Shown in pieces: positions 23,710 through 25,327 of a stretch of DNA of 25,327 nt. The notes beneath the pieces were generated by a model that had not been told where the DNA came from, ran no database searches, and was given only the letters and a program-made list of their open reading frames with translations. Positions within the stretch are counted from its first letter, which is position 1; every line of letters begins with the position of its first letter. The stretch covers positions 1 to 25,327 of the forward strand of contig JAGPGC010000003.1 in the NCBI GenBank assembly GCA_018056205.1, in the 5' to 3' direction. The DNA comes from Candidatus Atribacteria bacterium. GTDB lineage: Bacteria; Atribacterota; Atribacteria; Atribacterales; Atribacteraceae. The position numbers were made by a program, and so were the translations under genes.

Positions 23710-23941
23710 ATTTATTGGATTAAAAGAGTGAAAGAAAGGCAACCTCCCTGTAATCCGCTCACCCGCTCTGCTTTTTAATGCTCATCACTGATCGCTATAT
23801 TTACAGAATAGTAAAATTTGAAGTACAATTAATTTGCTCACAAAACAAAAAATTTTTTTAAACTTTGATCACCAAATACTTATTGGGGATTTTTTGGTTA
23901 TATTATTTATGATTTTACCAAATAGCCATAGGGGAGCATAA

Positions 23942-25267
23942 ATGGAAATCAGTAACGATTCTTCTCTCTATTTTCGTGAATTACCAATAGGTTTTTTTGC
24001 TATTCATCCTGATGGGAAGATTATTGAAACCAATGCTTATATCGACCAACTTTTAAATTTAAAAATTATGGGGGACAATTTTTACCAATTATTTGTTTCT
24101 CCGGAAGCGAGTCTTGCTTGGCAATCGTTATTGGAAAGCAACGAAATACTTACTGGGTTTGAAGCACAACTTTATAACACTCAACGACGGCCAATATGGG
24201 TTGAGATTAATTCACGTAAAGTTAAAAATAACTTTAATAAAGTTTTTTTCTATGTGGGAACCATTCAAGATATTTCAAAAAGGAAAGAATTGGAGCTGAA
24301 GAAAGAAAACCAATCTAGTGAATTGCTTACCATTCTCAATCAAATTCCTCATCCACTCTATATCTCAGATCCCAACACCTATTTCCTTTTATTTATTAAC
24401 CAGACTCTCCAAAAAAAATTAGGGGATGTTCTTGGCCAAAAATGTCATCGTGTGCTTCATGGATTTCAGTCTCCATGTATATTTTGCACCAATCACAACC
24501 TATTTGAAAATCAAAATTCAGAAACCTTAATCTGGGATTTTTTTAATCAAAATGAAAAAAAATGGTACCGCTGCATTGATAAAGCCATTACCTGGCCTGA
24601 TGGTCGGAAAGTGAAATATCAAATGGCAATTGATATCACTAAAGAAAAAAGGACTGAATACAATTTTAATAAATTATTGGAGAATTTACAAAACACCTTA
24701 GAGGGAACAGTCAGAGCTATTTCAGATATGGTTGAAATCAAAGATCCCTATATAGCCGGCCATCAAAAACGAGTCGCACAGTTATCCTGTGCTATTGCCA
24801 AAGAAATGGGTTACTCACCCGAAAGAATAAATGGAATACGTATTGCTGCCTTACTTCATGATATTGGAAAAATATATCTCCCTCAAGAGATTCTCTGGAA
24901 ACCCCATAAACTTACCGATATTGAATTTAATATGATCAAAAATCACCCAGAAGTTGGATATCAAATATTGAATAATATCCATTTCCCTTGGCCGGTCAAT
25001 AAAATTATTTTACAGCATCACGAAAAAATAGATGGATCAGGCTATCCCAAAGGTTTAACTGGGAAAGACATTTTACCCGAAGCGAAAATTTTAGCCGTCG
25101 CTGATACCATAGAAGCTATGGTATCTAACCGTCCTTATCGAGAACCCTTTCATATTGAAGAAGCCCTAAATGAAATCCAGGCTCATAAAAACATCTATTA
25201 TGATTCGGATATTGTTGATACTTGTCTTCTTCTTTTTTCGAAAAAAGAATTTCAATTTGAATCTTGA
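23942..25267 (+). CDS. PAS-PAS-HD-GYP cyclic-di-GMP phosphodiesterase
   Basis: A 441-aa soluble signalling protein. PAS 1 spans about 8-112 (PIGFFAIHPDGKIIETN ... VGTIQDISKRKE). PAS 2 spans about 125-236 and carries a cysteine motif GQKCHRVLHGFQSPCIFC (C168, C179, C182) that could hold a metal or redox sensor. A linker helix follows, then HD-GYP (250-435): H274 in AGHQKRVAQL, the metal pair LLHDIGK (H306, D307), H335 in NHPEVGY, QHHEKIDGSGYPKGL (H359, H360, GYP 367-369) and D388 in AVADTIEAM. All expected metal ligands are present, so it should hydrolyse cyclic-di-GMP to GMP or pGpG. It has no membrane segment or receiver domain, so it senses a cytoplasmic signal. The ATG has GGGGAG six bases upstream. 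Confidence 0.93.
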   Translation: MEISNDSSLYFRELPIGFFAIHPDGKIIETNAYIDQLLNLKIMGDNFYQLFVSPEASLAWQSLLESNEILTGFEAQLYNTQRRPIWVEINSRKVKNNFNKVFFYVGTIQDISKRKELELKKENQSSELLTILNQIPHPLYISDPNTYFLLFINQTLQKKLGDVLGQKCHRVLHGFQSPCIFCTNHNLFENQNSETLIWDFFNQNEKKWYRCIDKAITWPDGRKVKYQMAIDITKEKRTEYNFNKLLENLQNTLEGTVRAISDMVEIKDPYIAGHQKRVAQLSCAIAKEMGYSPERINGIRIAALLHDIGKIYLPQEILWKPHKLTDIEFNMIKNHPEVGYQILNNIHFPWPVNKIILQHHEKIDGSGYPKGLTGKDILPEAKILAVADTIEAMVSNRPYREPFHIEEALNEIQAHKNIYYDSDIVDTCLLLFSKKEFQFES

Positions 25268-25327
25268 CTTGGCGAAAAATTTGAAATTTTTTGAGTTCTT
25301 GCAGAAACACCGAGAATCAACGAATTT

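Larger units (their letters stand above)
22803..23941. other. 1.1-kb gene-free region with clustered short repeats
   Basis: No credible coding frame is present. The first 170 bp (22803-22970) are plain AT-rich sequence. From 22980 to 23710 the base composition becomes richer in G+C and the sequence is a patchwork of short direct and inverted repeats listed separately. The last 150 bp are AT-rich again and hold the upstream region of the HD-GYP gene, including a TATATTAT stretch at about 23898-23905 and the ribosome site GGGGAG. Confidence 0.7.

Noticed and set aside
22980..23710. CRISPR array
   Set aside because: Repeats are of different kinds, palindromic, unevenly spaced and diverged, with no uniform spacers and no cas genes.
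23866..23895. Terminator-like stem (CCAAATA/TATTGGG) followed by T6 before the HD-GYP gene
   Set aside because: The stem is short and bulged and no plus-strand gene lies upstream; it could be chance in AT-rich DNA.

Overview
This is an AT-rich, gene-dense bacterial window, apparently chromosomal. Anaerobic or fermentative metabolism is suggested by a B12-dependent class II ribonucleotide reductase, nickel-pincer-cofactor genes larB/larC, a corrinoid-type UroD-family methyltransferase and a citramalate route to isoleucine. Exported proteins have signal peptides without a lipobox, which fits a diderm envelope. The mix recalls uncultured anaerobic lineages such as Atribacterota, but that is an impression from gene content, not a demonstrated placement. 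GTG and TTG starts are common, and several starts are decided by good Shine-Dalgarno sequences.

Layout. (1) 1-4344, minus strand: a HAD-IIA phosphatase, citramalate synthase cimA, a very divergent phosphoglucose-isomerase-like protein whose start overlaps the end of cimA, and a PHP-domain phosphoesterase cut by the window edge. (2) 4401-6131, plus strand: an ABC-2 exporter pair; the ATPase reading frame has an apparent +1 frameshift near its start. (3) 6154-11605, minus strand: a kinase-nuclease fusion, hpt, hisC-type aminotransferase and HAD phosphatase in a tightly overlapping cluster, then a 42-aa zinc ribbon coupled to nrdJ. (4) 11885-13089: a periplasmic thioredoxin-fold protein and a secreted hypothetical protein, convergent and overlapping by 4 bp, with a terminator buried in the opposing gene. 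(5) 13229-15196, plus: larB-larC. (6) 15210-20187, minus: a complete branched-chain amino-acid type ABC importer (binding protein, livH, livM, livG, livF) plus a 66-aa Cys-rich protein, with a strong promoter before the binding protein and a hairpin just after it. (7) 20509-21465, plus: a CorA-type metal transporter. (8) 21540-22802, minus: UroD-family methyltransferase. (9) 22803-23941: over 1.1 kb without genes, packed with several families of short palindromic or dispersed repeats. (10) 23942-25267, plus: a PAS-PAS-HD-GYP cyclic-di-GMP phosphodiesterase.

How the parts work together: cimA feeds isoleucine synthesis while the Liv system probably imports amino acids or similar amides. The Lar genes build the nickel cofactor for a LarA-type racemase/epimerase lying elsewhere. 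No phage, plasmid, CRISPR or classical defence locus is visible. The most unusual items are the ATPase frameshift, the isomerase-like protein with all sugar-phosphate loops lost, the kinase-nuclease fusion next to hpt, and the repeat cluster.
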